A stretch of 40,335 nucleotides of DNA, taken from the NCBI GenBank assembly GCA_003539625.1, contig DPOU01000002.1, positions 1 to 40,335 on the forward strand. The letters are read 5' to 3'. This DNA comes from Acholeplasmatales bacterium. GTDB lineage: Bacteria; Bacillota_I; Bacilli_A; ML615J-28; CAG-313. This document shows positions 25,257 through 32,668 of the stretch, one piece after another. The first letter of the stretch is position 1. Each line of letters opens with the position of its first letter. The notes beneath the pieces were generated by a model, which was given only the letters and a program-made list of their open reading frames with translations, did not search any database and was not told the origin of the DNA. Position numbers and translations under genes: made by a program.

Positions 25257-25874
25257 CTATTTTAAGAATGGTAAAAAGCCCATGCCTTTTACAAAAATTA
25301 CTATTCCAATGATAATTAAAATTGTTCCCCCTAAAATTGTTGCTTTTCCAGCAAGCTTTGTTCCAAATTTTTTACCTAGTAATACACCTGTTATACATAT
25401 TCCAAATGTAACAACCGATATTATTAATGAGCAAACCAAGGAACCTAACCAGTTATATCCTTCTTCAACAAAAGTAAAACCAACTGATAGAGCATCTATT
25501 GATGTTGCAATGCCTTGTACTAATAATACTTTAAAAGTTAAATGATGATATTTTTTTTCATCTTCTTCACCATCTTTATCTTTAATTCCATCAACTAGCA
25601 TTTTTATTCCAATGAATAAAAGTAGTGTTAAAGCAATCCAAGGGATAAAAGGTTGAAACATCTTAAATTGAGTTACGAAAAAATATACACAAACCCAACC
25701 TAACATTGGCATCAATGCTTGGAAGAAAGCAAACACTCCCGCAATTATACACATATGTCTTACTTTCATATTTGGTTCATTTAAACCATTTGCTAATGAT
25801 ACTGAAAAAGCATCCATAGCAAGGCTTATTCCAAGTGCAATACTTACTATAAAAAATCCTATACTCCATTCCAT
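25257..25874 (-). CDS. mntP: Manganese efflux pump MntP
   Basis: 205 residues, six predicted membrane helices, close to the usual length. Both family half-repeats are present, with the conserved Asp in AMDAFSVSLANG (N-terminal half) and SIDALSVGFTF (C-terminal half). A charged loop with acidic and His residues (DKDGEEDEKKYHH) sits between them. It exports Mn2+ from the cytosol. The start is supported by AAGGTGAT about ten bases upstream. It is first in a two-gene operon preceded by a yybP-ykoY riboswitch and terminator, the known regulatory arrangement for mntP genes. Confidence 0.95.
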   Translation of the reverse strand: MEWSIGFFIVSIALGISLAMDAFSVSLANGLNEPNMKVRHMCIIAGVFAFFQALMPMLGWVCVYFFVTQFKMFQPFIPWIALTLLLFIGIKMLVDGIKDKDGEEDEKKYHHLTFKVLLVQGIATSIDALSVGFTFVEEGYNWLGSLVCSLIISVVTFGICITGVLLGKKFGTKLAGKATILGGTILIIIGIVIFVKGMGFLPFLK

Positions 25875-25903
25875 TTTTAATTATCACCTTTTTGTTATGA
25901 AAA

Positions 25904-25946
25904 TATAAAAAATAACTCATGTATAACAATTAAGTTATACATGAGT
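25904..25946 (-). terminator. Riboswitch-controlled terminator
   Basis: On the minus strand, ACTCATGTATAAC pairs perfectly (13 bases) with GTTATACATGAGT around a 6-base loop and is followed by TATTTTTTAT. It sits between the aptamer and mntP, so it is the expression platform: Mn2+ binding should let transcription pass. Confidence 0.9.
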
Positions 25947-26034
25947 CTCGTAATTTAAACCAAGCCAGACTACTTTATATAGTCAGGATGTTGACTTGCT
26001 ACGTTATTATGACGCTTACTACTCCCTCAATGAT
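25944..26034 (-). promoter_or_regulatory. yybP-ykoY manganese riboswitch aptamer
   Basis: On the minus strand the characteristic elements appear in order: GAGGGAGTAG, then AGTCAACATCC, then TGGCTTGG and CGAGACTC closing the outer stem. It is upstream of mntP, its classic target. The 3' closing strand overlaps the 5' arm of the terminator, which gives a mutually exclusive fold. Confidence 0.88.
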
Positions 26035-26042
26035 TCTTATAT

Positions 26043-26071
26043 ATTATAACAAAAATGTTATATTTTGTCAA
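26043..26071 (-). promoter_or_regulatory. Perfect consensus promoter of the riboswitch/mntP operon
   Basis: On the minus strand, TTGACA (26066-26071), 17 bases, TATAAT (26043-26048). An inverted repeat ATAACA-N4-TGTTAT (26046-26061) lies in the spacer and touches the -10 box, a possible operator. Confidence 0.85.
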
Positions 26072-26079
26072 ACCTTTTA

Positions 26080-27351
26080 TTAAAATATTACACTTATTCC
26101 ATCAGGGATTACTGTTATTTTTTTATCTTTACCCACTATTGAACGGGCTTTTTCTAAAGCTTCTTCTAAAGTATATGCATGTTTAATATGCATTGATGTA
26201 ATTATTTTTGGATCACACTTATCTGAAACTATTATAACATTTGCTTTGCAAAGAATTCTAGCTAATATTTGTGCTTCCCATTGGTCAAACTCAGTATCTT
26301 TAGGATCAACATCATTTAACTTTTGATATGCTACTTCAGCTGAAGGATTATCGGCAAGTAGTTTATAAAAGAAATCACCACCAGTTCCATCAGCACAAGA
26401 TGAACAGATTATTATTACACCACCTTTATTTACACAAGCTTCACCAGCCGTCATACCTTTTACTGTTTGATATATATTTTGATCAAGTGGATATCCTCCA
26501 TTTGTTGTTATAACAATATCTGAATATATTGGTTTAACTTGAGCGATTTCTTTTACTAATTCACAACCATGTTTGTGTGCTTGTTCTAAGTCGCCCGCAA
26601 AAGCTTTTATTATTTTCTTTTCACCATTGATTACAACGTTTAAGATGAAAGCAAGTTTAACTTGCTTTGCGGCAAAAAGCATATCTTTATGAATAGGGTT
26701 ATCTTCTAAGTTACCTGCTCTTGAATTCTTATTTGCAATAAATTTAGCATTATGATTCCATAGTACAGTCTTTTTAGATGCTATACCTGGTAATACTGAT
26801 TTTCTACCACCGGAAAATCCCGCAAAGAAGTGGGGTTCTATAAAGCCTTCACTTATTAATAAATCTGCTTCATCTACTAATTTATTCACCCATAATTCTC
26901 CACCAGATGGTAGAATCCCTTTAAATGTCATATCTGAATCTTCATATGCATTATGGATTACTATTTCTTCTTCTTTTACAATTTTTTCACCATACTTATT
27001 AACCAATTCTTCATGAGTTGTTGGTCTATGCATACCTGTTGCTATAAGAATAGTTATCTTTACATCTTTATTATATTTGCGAATTTCTTCTAATAAAATA
27101 GGCATAGTTATATGACTTGGTACTGGTCTTGTATGATCACTTGAGATTATTACTATATGTTTTTTAGATTTTGCAAGTTCGCAAAGCGGTAATGAATTAA
27201 TTGGATTATTAAGTGCATCTCTAACTAATTCTTGTTCAGACATTGTAGGTACGTAACTTTCAGTTTTTGATACAAGTACCCCCGCAACAAGTTCATCAGG
27301 TATTGTGCAATCAATATGTCCTTTATAATATGGTAATTTAAATTCAGCCAT
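26080..27351 (-). CDS. larA: LarA-family nickel-dependent 2-hydroxyacid racemase
   Basis: A 423-residue LarA/DUF2088-type enzyme. These racemise or epimerise 2-hydroxyacids using a covalently bound nickel-pincer nucleotide. Residues important in L. plantarum LarA occur at the same numbers: the DHTRP block at 72-76, His108 (TGMHR), His174 (IEPHFFAGFSGG), Lys184 (GGRKS, the cofactor lysine) and His200 (WNHNAK). The larB, larC and larE cofactor genes are not in this window. It is the third gene of an operon with an Ldh2-type dehydrogenase and a malic enzyme, which makes malate as plausible a substrate as lactate; LarA relatives acting on malate are known. The symbol marks the family and does not prove a lactate substrate. 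Confidence 0.85.
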   Translation of the reverse strand: MAEFKLPYYKGHIDCTIPDELVAGVLVSKTESYVPTMSEQELVRDALNNPINSLPLCELAKSKKHIVIISSDHTRPVPSHITMPILLEEIRKYNKDVKITILIATGMHRPTTHEELVNKYGEKIVKEEEIVIHNAYEDSDMTFKGILPSGGELWVNKLVDEADLLISEGFIEPHFFAGFSGGRKSVLPGIASKKTVLWNHNAKFIANKNSRAGNLEDNPIHKDMLFAAKQVKLAFILNVVINGEKKIIKAFAGDLEQAHKHGCELVKEIAQVKPIYSDIVITTNGGYPLDQNIYQTVKGMTAGEACVNKGGVIIICSSCADGTGGDFFYKLLADNPSAEVAYQKLNDVDPKDTEFDQWEAQILARILCKANVIIVSDKCDPKIITSMHIKHAYTLEEALEKARSIVGKDKKITVIPDGISVIF

Positions 27352-27373
27352 TTTTTATTCCTTTCTTTTTTAC

Positions 27374-27403
27374 AAAATGTGCAACCAACTGATTGCACAT
27401 TTT
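27374..27403. other. Intercistronic hairpin between malic enzyme and larA
   Basis: AAAATGTGCAA pairs perfectly with TTGCACATTTT around an 8-base loop. On the minus strand the following T-run is short (TTTTGT), so it may be a processing or stabilising hairpin or a leaky terminator that lowers larA expression. On the plus strand it would be a strong terminator, but no plus-strand gene ends here. Confidence 0.6.
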
Positions 27404-27411
27404 ATTTTTTA

Positions 27412-28593
27412 TTAAGCCTTTGCGATACCTTGTTCGCGAGCAACTCTTCCAACTTCTTTTGCAACTACTGAGCAAACTCGTTTGTCAAAAGGAGAAGGGA
27501 TAATGTATTCTTCATTTAATTCTTCAGGTGTGATTAATGAAGCGATAGCACGGCTTGCGGCTAATTTCATTTCTTCAGTGATGTCTGTAGCTCTAACATC
27601 TAAAGCACCTCTAAATATACCAGGGAATACTAATACATTGTTAATTTGGTTAGGGAAATCTGAACGGCCTGTTGCAACTACTCTAGCGCCACCTGCTTTA
27701 GCAACATCTGGCATAATTTCTGGAGTAGGATTAGCCATAGCAAAAATAATTGGATCTTTTGCCATTGTTTTTACCATTTCGGCAGTAACAAGATTTGGTG
27801 CAGACACACCGATGAATACATCTTTATTTTTGATGATTTCTGCTAATAAACCTCTTTGATGATCCTTATTTGTTACTTCTGCCATTGCTTTTTGGGCGGG
27901 ATTCATCCATTCTTCACCAGGGCATAATGCACCTTGTCTATCAACAAGAACTACATCGCCAACACCAAATTGTAAAATTAATTTACAAATTGAAATACCA
28001 GCACTACCAGCACCATTAATAACAACTCTAATATCTTCCATTTTCTTACCAACAACTTTTAAAGCATTGATTAAGCCAGCACATACTACGATTGCTGTAC
28101 CATGTTGGTCATCATGGAATACAGGTATATCTAATTCTTTTTTCAAACGCGCTTCAACTTCAAAGCAACGTGGAGCTGATATATCTTCTAGGTTTATACC
28201 ACCAAAACAAGGAGCAATTCTCTTTACTGTTTCAACAATTTCATCTACATCTTTTGTATCTAAACAAATTGGGAATGCATCTACATTGGCGAATTCTTTA
28301 AATAGAATTGATTTACCTTCCATTACAGGCATACCTGCTAGAGGGCCAATATCTCCTAAACCTAATACTGCTGTACCATCTGATACAACTGCCACTAAAT
28401 TACCTTTTGCTGTATATTTATATACATCATCAGGGTTAGCATGAATTTTACGACATGGTTCCGCAACACCTGGTGTATATGCTAATGATAAATCTTCACG
28501 ATTTTCAACTTTTACTTTTGAAATTACTTCTACTTTACCATGATTTTTTTCATGAAGTTCAAGACTTCTTTCGTATACTGTTTTTTCTGCCAT
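27412..28593 (-). CDS. NAD(P)-dependent malic enzyme (decarboxylating)
   Basis: 393 residues, the usual length of short bacterial malic enzymes. It converts malate to pyruvate and CO2 in the cytosol. The catalytic Tyr39 is in LAYTPGVAEPC and Lys94 in MEGKSILFK; metal ligands are Glu136/Asp137 in NLEDISAP and Asp161/Asp162 in FHDDQHGTA; the dinucleotide motif GAGSAG spans 194-199. No phosphotransacetylase domain is fused, unlike MaeB. The ATG has an AGGAG-type site. It follows the Ldh2-type gene by 17 bases and precedes larA after a hairpin, so one operon can route 2-hydroxyacids to pyruvate. Cofactor preference cannot be read safely. Confidence 0.93.
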   Translation of the reverse strand: MAEKTVYERSLELHEKNHGKVEVISKVKVENREDLSLAYTPGVAEPCRKIHANPDDVYKYTAKGNLVAVVSDGTAVLGLGDIGPLAGMPVMEGKSILFKEFANVDAFPICLDTKDVDEIVETVKRIAPCFGGINLEDISAPRCFEVEARLKKELDIPVFHDDQHGTAIVVCAGLINALKVVGKKMEDIRVVINGAGSAGISICKLILQFGVGDVVLVDRQGALCPGEEWMNPAQKAMAEVTNKDHQRGLLAEIIKNKDVFIGVSAPNLVTAEMVKTMAKDPIIFAMANPTPEIMPDVAKAGGARVVATGRSDFPNQINNVLVFPGIFRGALDVRATDITEEMKLAASRAIASLITPEELNEEYIIPSPFDKRVCSVVAKEVGRVAREQGIAKA

Positions 28594-28610
28594 TTTCTTT
28601 CTCCTTTATT

Positions 28611-29732
28611 TTAGTAACTACTCTTGAAATTGCTATCGCTTGGTTTGAAATCGCCAAAGTATGCTTTAACGTCCATACCTAAATATTCTGCCATTGCAAT
28701 CATTTCTTTTACTGTATTTTCATTTACTGGAATACCGTTTTCTCTAACCTTTTTGATTGCTTCCATTTCTTTTTCGCCATGAGTGTAAATTCTTGTTGCG
28801 CCATTAGCTTTAGGGCTTTCTCTAAGTTCAGTTAAATATTCACTGAAATGAGCTTTAATTTCATTTGGATCGCCAAAGAAAGCAGGGTTGATTGCCATAA
28901 ATCCATGACAAATTCCTGAGTAACCATTTTGCATAGTATGAGCAGAGGTCATACCTTGTGATAAAATAGATGAGAATAATTCACAAAGCATACCATATCC
29001 ATAACCTTTATGACCGCCAAGTTGTTCAGTATCACCACCAAGTGGAACAATGCCGCCACCTTCATGTGCTTTAATATTACCTAATACTTCACTAGCACTA
29101 TTTGAAGATTGACCTTCTTTATTAACAGCCCAACCTGTTGGTATAGGTTTATTCATTTTGTTATACATTTCTAATTTTCCACGTGTTACAACTGTTGTTG
29201 ATGCGTCAAAGAAGAAAGGATAAGGTTCTGCAGGAGCACTGCAAGCAATTGGGTTAGAACCTAACATTGCTTTTTTACCAAAAGTTGGAACCATTATTGC
29301 TTCTGAGTTTGTACAAGAAAAACCAATTAATCCTTGATCCATAGCCATTCTAGCATAATATCCAGCTATACCATAGTGGTTGGAATTGCGAACTGAAACA
29401 ATACCAACACCTGATTTTTTTGCCTTTTCGATTGCTAATTCCATTGCATAGTGACCAAGAAGTTGTCCCATTCCAGAATGACCATCGATAACTGCTGATA
29501 CAGGAGTTTCAAATACTACTTCTGGTTTTGCGTCAACATGGATAAGGCCACTTTCAATACCTTTGTGATAACGAACTAAACGTTGCATACCATGTGATTC
29601 AATTCCAAAGTCATCTGACATTAATAAAACATCAGAAATAATTCTACTTTCTTGTTCTGTAAATCCAAATTTTTGGAAAGCTTCCATACAGAATCTGTCT
29701 AACAATTCACGAGAATAATTAATATAAGCCAT
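28611..29732 (-). CDS. Malate/L-lactate/ureidoglycolate dehydrogenase family (Ldh2-type)
   Basis: A 373-residue NAD(P)-dependent oxidoreductase of the Ldh2/MDH2 family, distinct from Rossmann-type MDH/LDH. Family blocks are ESHGMQRLVRY near 50-60, the nucleotide/substrate region SVRNSNHYGIAGYY (about 121-134), GSNPIACSAP, PTGWAVNKEG and QLGGHKGYGYGM. Members oxidise S-malate, L-lactate, ureidoglycolate, sulfolactate or related acids; the specific substrate is not decided by these motifs. Genomic linkage to malic enzyme and a LarA-type racemase favours malate or lactate. It is the first gene of the operon, with a promoter overlapping a cre-like site. Confidence 0.9.
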   Translation of the reverse strand: MAYINYSRELLDRFCMEAFQKFGFTEQESRIISDVLLMSDDFGIESHGMQRLVRYHKGIESGLIHVDAKPEVVFETPVSAVIDGHSGMGQLLGHYAMELAIEKAKKSGVGIVSVRNSNHYGIAGYYARMAMDQGLIGFSCTNSEAIMVPTFGKKAMLGSNPIACSAPAEPYPFFFDASTTVVTRGKLEMYNKMNKPIPTGWAVNKEGQSSNSASEVLGNIKAHEGGGIVPLGGDTEQLGGHKGYGYGMLCELFSSILSQGMTSAHTMQNGYSGICHGFMAINPAFFGDPNEIKAHFSEYLTELRESPKANGATRIYTHGEKEMEAIKKVRENGIPVNENTVKEMIAMAEYLGMDVKAYFGDFKPSDSNFKSSY

Positions 29733-29779
29733 TTAATTACACACCTTTCCCTTACCTATTATTAATTTTTAACAACCAT

Positions 29780-29808
29780 ATTATACCATTTTCATATAAT
29801 ATTTGCAA
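29780..29808 (-). promoter_or_regulatory. Promoter of the Ldh2/malic enzyme/larA operon
   Basis: On the minus strand, TTGCAA (29803-29808), 17 bases, TATAAT (29780-29785). Confidence 0.75.
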
Positions 29809-29819
29809 GCGCTTACGCA
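29803..29819 (+). promoter_or_regulatory. cre-like site over the -35 box
   Basis: TTGCAAGCGCTTACGCA has the near-palindromic AAGCGCTT core of CcpA cre sites and fits WTGNAANCGNWWNCAW at 14 of 16 positions. It overlaps the -35 box of the hydroxyacid operon, so catabolite repression is the inferred role. The first nine bases are identical to the site at the giant gene. Confidence 0.6.
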
Positions 29820-29854
29820 TTTTATTTACTACACACGTTGCAAGTTCATGAAAG

Positions 29855-29883
29855 TTGACTTACGACAGGTTTTGTTATATAAT
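29855..29883 (+). promoter_or_regulatory. Promoter of the ECF-S/ktrB/ktrA genes
   Basis: TTGACT (29855-29860), 17 bases, TATAAT (29878-29883), 24 bases before the ATG at 29908. This promoter, which sits inside the longer upstream frame, argues against any earlier start. Confidence 0.85.
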
Positions 29884-29907
29884 TTATTTAGTTATATAGG
29901 AGGCAAT

Positions 29908-30453
29908 ATGAAATCAGAAAAGAAAACAATTTTTAATATTTGCGCATCAGGTATTTTTCTTGCCCTAGCATTAGTCCTACCATTTTTCACTGGCCAAATA
30001 CCTTCAATTGGTTCAATGATACTACCTATGCATTTGCCTATTATCATATGTGGATTTGTTATTGGATGGCCCTATGGATTAGTAATAGGATTTTGTGCAC
30101 CCCTTTTACGACATGTAATGTTTGGAATGCCACCAATCTTTCCCACTGGTATCGCCATGTCTTTTGAACTTGCAACATATGGTTTTGTTTCAGGGATAAT
30201 TTATAAATTACTTCAAAAAACAAAAATGAATAATTGGCTAGTAATGTATTTAACACTTATTATTGCAATGTTGATTGGTAGAGTTATTTGGGGTATTACA
30301 ATGTACTTTATTGCTTTGGGTAATTCTAATGTATCTTTCGGTTTTAAAGCCTTTTTATCAGGAGCATTTATTAAAGCCTGGCCTGGTATTTTAATACAAT
30401 TACTAATTGTTCCACCAATTGTTTTTGCGATTGAAAAAGTAAAAAATAAATAA
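29908..30453 (+). CDS. ECF-transporter S component, substrate unknown
   Basis: 181 residues from the ATG at 29908, chosen for the AGGAGG seven bases upstream and the promoter just before it. Five to six membrane helices show the typical layout of energy-coupling-factor substrate-binding subunits: a short cytoplasmic N-terminus with Lys residues, an early LALALVLPFF helix, and loops PMHLPIIICGFVIGWPYG and FPTGIAMSFELATYGF. S components bind a vitamin or other micronutrient and share the EcfA/A'/T module encoded elsewhere. No ligand class is evident from the motifs, and the neighbouring KtrBA gives no clue. The 18-base gap to ktrB indicates co-transcription. Confidence 0.8.
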   Translation: MKSEKKTIFNICASGIFLALALVLPFFTGQIPSIGSMILPMHLPIIICGFVIGWPYGLVIGFCAPLLRHVMFGMPPIFPTGIAMSFELATYGFVSGIIYKLLQKTKMNNWLVMYLTLIIAMLIGRVIWGITMYFIALGNSNVSFGFKAFLSGAFIKAWPGILIQLLIVPPIVFAIEKVKNK

Positions 30454-30471
30454 TACGGAGGTTGATACCTT

Positions 30472-31806
30472 ATGAAAAAACACCATCTTTCGATTGTAGG
30501 TATATTGTTTCTAGGATATTTTATTACTATTTTAATTGGAACAATATTATTGCTTTTACCTATATCCAAAAATATTACAGAAAAAATTGAATGGTATGAC
30601 GCGATGTTTGCCGCAACATCTGCTACTTGTGTAACTGGATTAATACCATTCCCTACCACTAATTGGAGTACATTTGGTCAAATTGTGCTTTTAGTCCTAA
30701 TTCAAATTGGTGGTCTTGGTTTTATGACAATTATAAGCCTTATACTTATGATGTTTAAAAAGAATATTGGCATTTATCACAGAACAGTGTTGATGCAATC
30801 TGCAGGAAGCTATTCAATTTCAGGCGTTACAAATCTAATAAAACGAATTATTCTTCTCACTCTTTTTTGTGAAATTGTTGGCGCAATCATTTTGTCACTT
30901 AGATTCAGTTCTGATATGGAAATTGGCAAAGCCATATATTTTGGTATTTTCCATTCTGTTTCTGCCTTTTGTAATGCTGGATTTGATTTATTTGGAGTGT
31001 CACTCATTAACTATCAAAGTGATTGGATTGTACTATCAACTATAATGCTATTAATTATTTTTGGTGGATTAGGCTTTGTTGTTTGGTCAGATTTCTTCGA
31101 CCATGGTTTAAAATTCAAAAAATACGAATTACATTCTAAAATTGTCTTAGTATTTAATGGCATCATAATATTAGTTCCCGCTATATTTTATTTTATTTTC
31201 GAATTTACAAATTTTGGTAATGCCGGCAAATTTACATATCTACCTTTTAATGAGAAAATACTGAATGCACTATTTTTGTCTGTTAGTCCAAGAACTGCCG
31301 GTTTCAATTCACTAGATTTAAACAATTTAACAAGTTCTGGGAAACTACTGACAATGGTACTAATGTTTATTGGTGGATCTACAGGATCAACCGCTGGTGG
31401 AGTCAAAGTAACTACAATAGTTGTTGTCATCGCAAACCTTGTTAGCCTAGCTAGAGGTAAAGATAAAATTGTCTTATTTAAAAGACGGGTTAATAATAAT
31501 ATTGTTAAACAATCAAGTGCATTGGTTTTAGCATATTTGATTATAACCATTATTTCAACACTTGTTATTTGTGCTATTGAACCCAATGTAATGTTTGAAA
31601 GTGTATTATTTGAAGTTATTTCAGGTATTGGTACTGTAGGTTTATCACTTGGATTATCTAGTTATGCGTGCGTTGCCACAAAATTAATACTCACATTTTT
31701 GATGTATGTTGGAAGATTGGGCGCATTCTCACTGTTTGATTTATTATTGAAAAAGTCAGAAAATATTTATTTAGAAAAACCAGAAGGAAAGGTATTGGTA
31801 GGTTAA
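30472..31806 (+). CDS. ktrB: Potassium uptake channel subunit KtrB
   Basis: 444 residues, the normal KtrB length and shorter than TrkH. Four membrane-pore-membrane repeats are recognisable by their selectivity-filter loops: TSATCVTGLIPF, HSVSAFCNAGFDLF, SVSPRTAGFNSLDL and SGIGTVGLSLGL. The glycine-rich intramembrane gate loop GGSTGSTAGGVKVTT precedes the last repeat. It mediates K+ uptake, in this family usually Na+-dependent, gated by the KtrA ring. The start has a GGAGG site. One base separates its stop codon from the ktrA start, so the two are translationally coupled. Confidence 0.94.
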   Translation: MKKHHLSIVGILFLGYFITILIGTILLLLPISKNITEKIEWYDAMFAATSATCVTGLIPFPTTNWSTFGQIVLLVLIQIGGLGFMTIISLILMMFKKNIGIYHRTVLMQSAGSYSISGVTNLIKRIILLTLFCEIVGAIILSLRFSSDMEIGKAIYFGIFHSVSAFCNAGFDLFGVSLINYQSDWIVLSTIMLLIIFGGLGFVVWSDFFDHGLKFKKYELHSKIVLVFNGIIILVPAIFYFIFEFTNFGNAGKFTYLPFNEKILNALFLSVSPRTAGFNSLDLNNLTSSGKLLTMVLMFIGGSTGSTAGGVKVTTIVVVIANLVSLARGKDKIVLFKRRVNNNIVKQSSALVLAYLIITIISTLVICAIEPNVMFESVLFEVISGIGTVGLSLGLSSYACVATKLILTFLMYVGRLGAFSLFDLLLKKSENIYLEKPEGKVLVG

Positions 31807-31807
31807 T

Positions 31808-32446
31808 ATGAAATCATTTTTAATTATTGGTATTGGTGAATTTGGAAAACATTTAGCATACAAGTTACAAGAAATGGGTAATGAAGTATGCATCGTTGAT
31901 TCTAACAAATCAGTCGTTGATGCTTTGTCAAATGATTTTGAAAACATATATATTGTTGACTGTATGAATATCGCTGCGTTAAAAGATTTTGGGGTTCCAA
32001 ATTATCATGCGTGTATTGTAGCAATAGGGCAAAATTTTCAAGCATCGTTAGAAATAACTTCTCATTTAAAAGATTTAGGTGCGAAATACATTATTTCAAA
32101 AGCTAATAGTGACATTCAAGCAAAATTTCTACGAATGGCAGGCGCTGATGAAATAGTATATCCTGAAAAAGATATCGCTGAAAAAATTGCTACAAAATGC
32201 GATGCCCAAAATTTATTAGATTATTTAAGAATATCAAGTTTATATAGTATATACGAAGTTGAAGTTCCAAAAAGTTGGATTGATAAAAATCTTTTAGAAT
32301 TAAATGTTCGCAAAAAACTCAATATTAATGTAATAGCAGTTTTGTCTAATAACGAAGTTAATTTTCCAAATGCTGAATATGTTTTTAAAGCCCATGATCA
32401 CGTATATATATTTGGCAACAACAATATAATTAATAAACTTAAATAA
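31808..32446 (+). CDS. ktrA: Potassium uptake regulatory subunit KtrA
   Basis: 212 residues. An N-terminal RCK/TrkA-N Rossmann domain (about 1-120) has GIGEFGKHLA as the nucleotide-binding glycine motif and Asp at the end of strand 2 (VDSNK). A C-terminal TrkA-C domain (about 135-212) is the site where c-di-AMP binds in studied homologues. A ring of KtrA subunits sits under KtrB in the cytosol and opens it on ATP binding. The gene order ktrB-ktrA is the reverse of B. subtilis ktrAB. A terminator follows six bases after the stop. Confidence 0.93.
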   Translation: MKSFLIIGIGEFGKHLAYKLQEMGNEVCIVDSNKSVVDALSNDFENIYIVDCMNIAALKDFGVPNYHACIVAIGQNFQASLEITSHLKDLGAKYIISKANSDIQAKFLRMAGADEIVYPEKDIAEKIATKCDAQNLLDYLRISSLYSIYEVEVPKSWIDKNLLELNVRKKLNINVIAVLSNNEVNFPNAEYVFKAHDHVYIFGNNNIINKLK

Positions 32447-32451
32447 AAAAG

Positions 32452-32480
32452 AAAAGTAACCATTTAAGGTGGTTACTTTT
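32452..32480 (+). terminator. Terminator of the ECF-S/ktrBA operon
   Basis: AAAAGTAACCA pairs with TGGTTACTTTT around a 7-base loop. T follows within the arm, so it can act in either direction. Confidence 0.8.
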
Positions 32481-32502
32481 CACTATTAAAGAGGATTTAT
32501 AT

Positions 32503-32544
32503 ATGGAATATATATGCATTGACACCAACATATACATTCACTAG
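32503..32544 (+). pseudogene. 13-codon ORF resembling the start of a PIN-domain protein
   Basis: ATG at 32503 follows GAGGA and encodes MEYICIDTNIYIH then TAG. The CIDTNIYI block looks like the first strand and catalytic Asp of PIN-domain nucleases, such as VapC-type toxins. Nothing recognisable follows. It may be a relic or chance. Confidence 0.25.
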
Positions 32545-32630
32545 CATTATAGCACACTAAAGTGATAGTTTTGTGAACTTTGTCGAAAGATTTGTTTAAT
32601 TTTTTCTAAAGTATTACTTTTTTGTGAAAT

Positions 32631-32668
32631 AAAAAACTAATTCTGGATTTTATCCAGGATTAGTTTTT
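32631..32668 (-). terminator. Terminator of the degV/GNAT-like operon
   Basis: On the minus strand, AAAAACTAAT and ATTAGTTTTT, plus inner CCTGG/CCAGA-type pairing, form a long stem starting at the stop codon (32667) and ending in a T-run. Confidence 0.8.

Noticed and set aside
29803..29907. Longer 216-residue start for the ECF S component
   Set aside because: The promoter lies inside that extension, and the ATG at 29908 has an AGGAGG site.
30213..30659. Minus-strand 148-codon frame across the ECF-S/ktrB junction
   Set aside because: It runs antisense to two well-recognised membrane protein genes; its hydrophobicity mirrors theirs.
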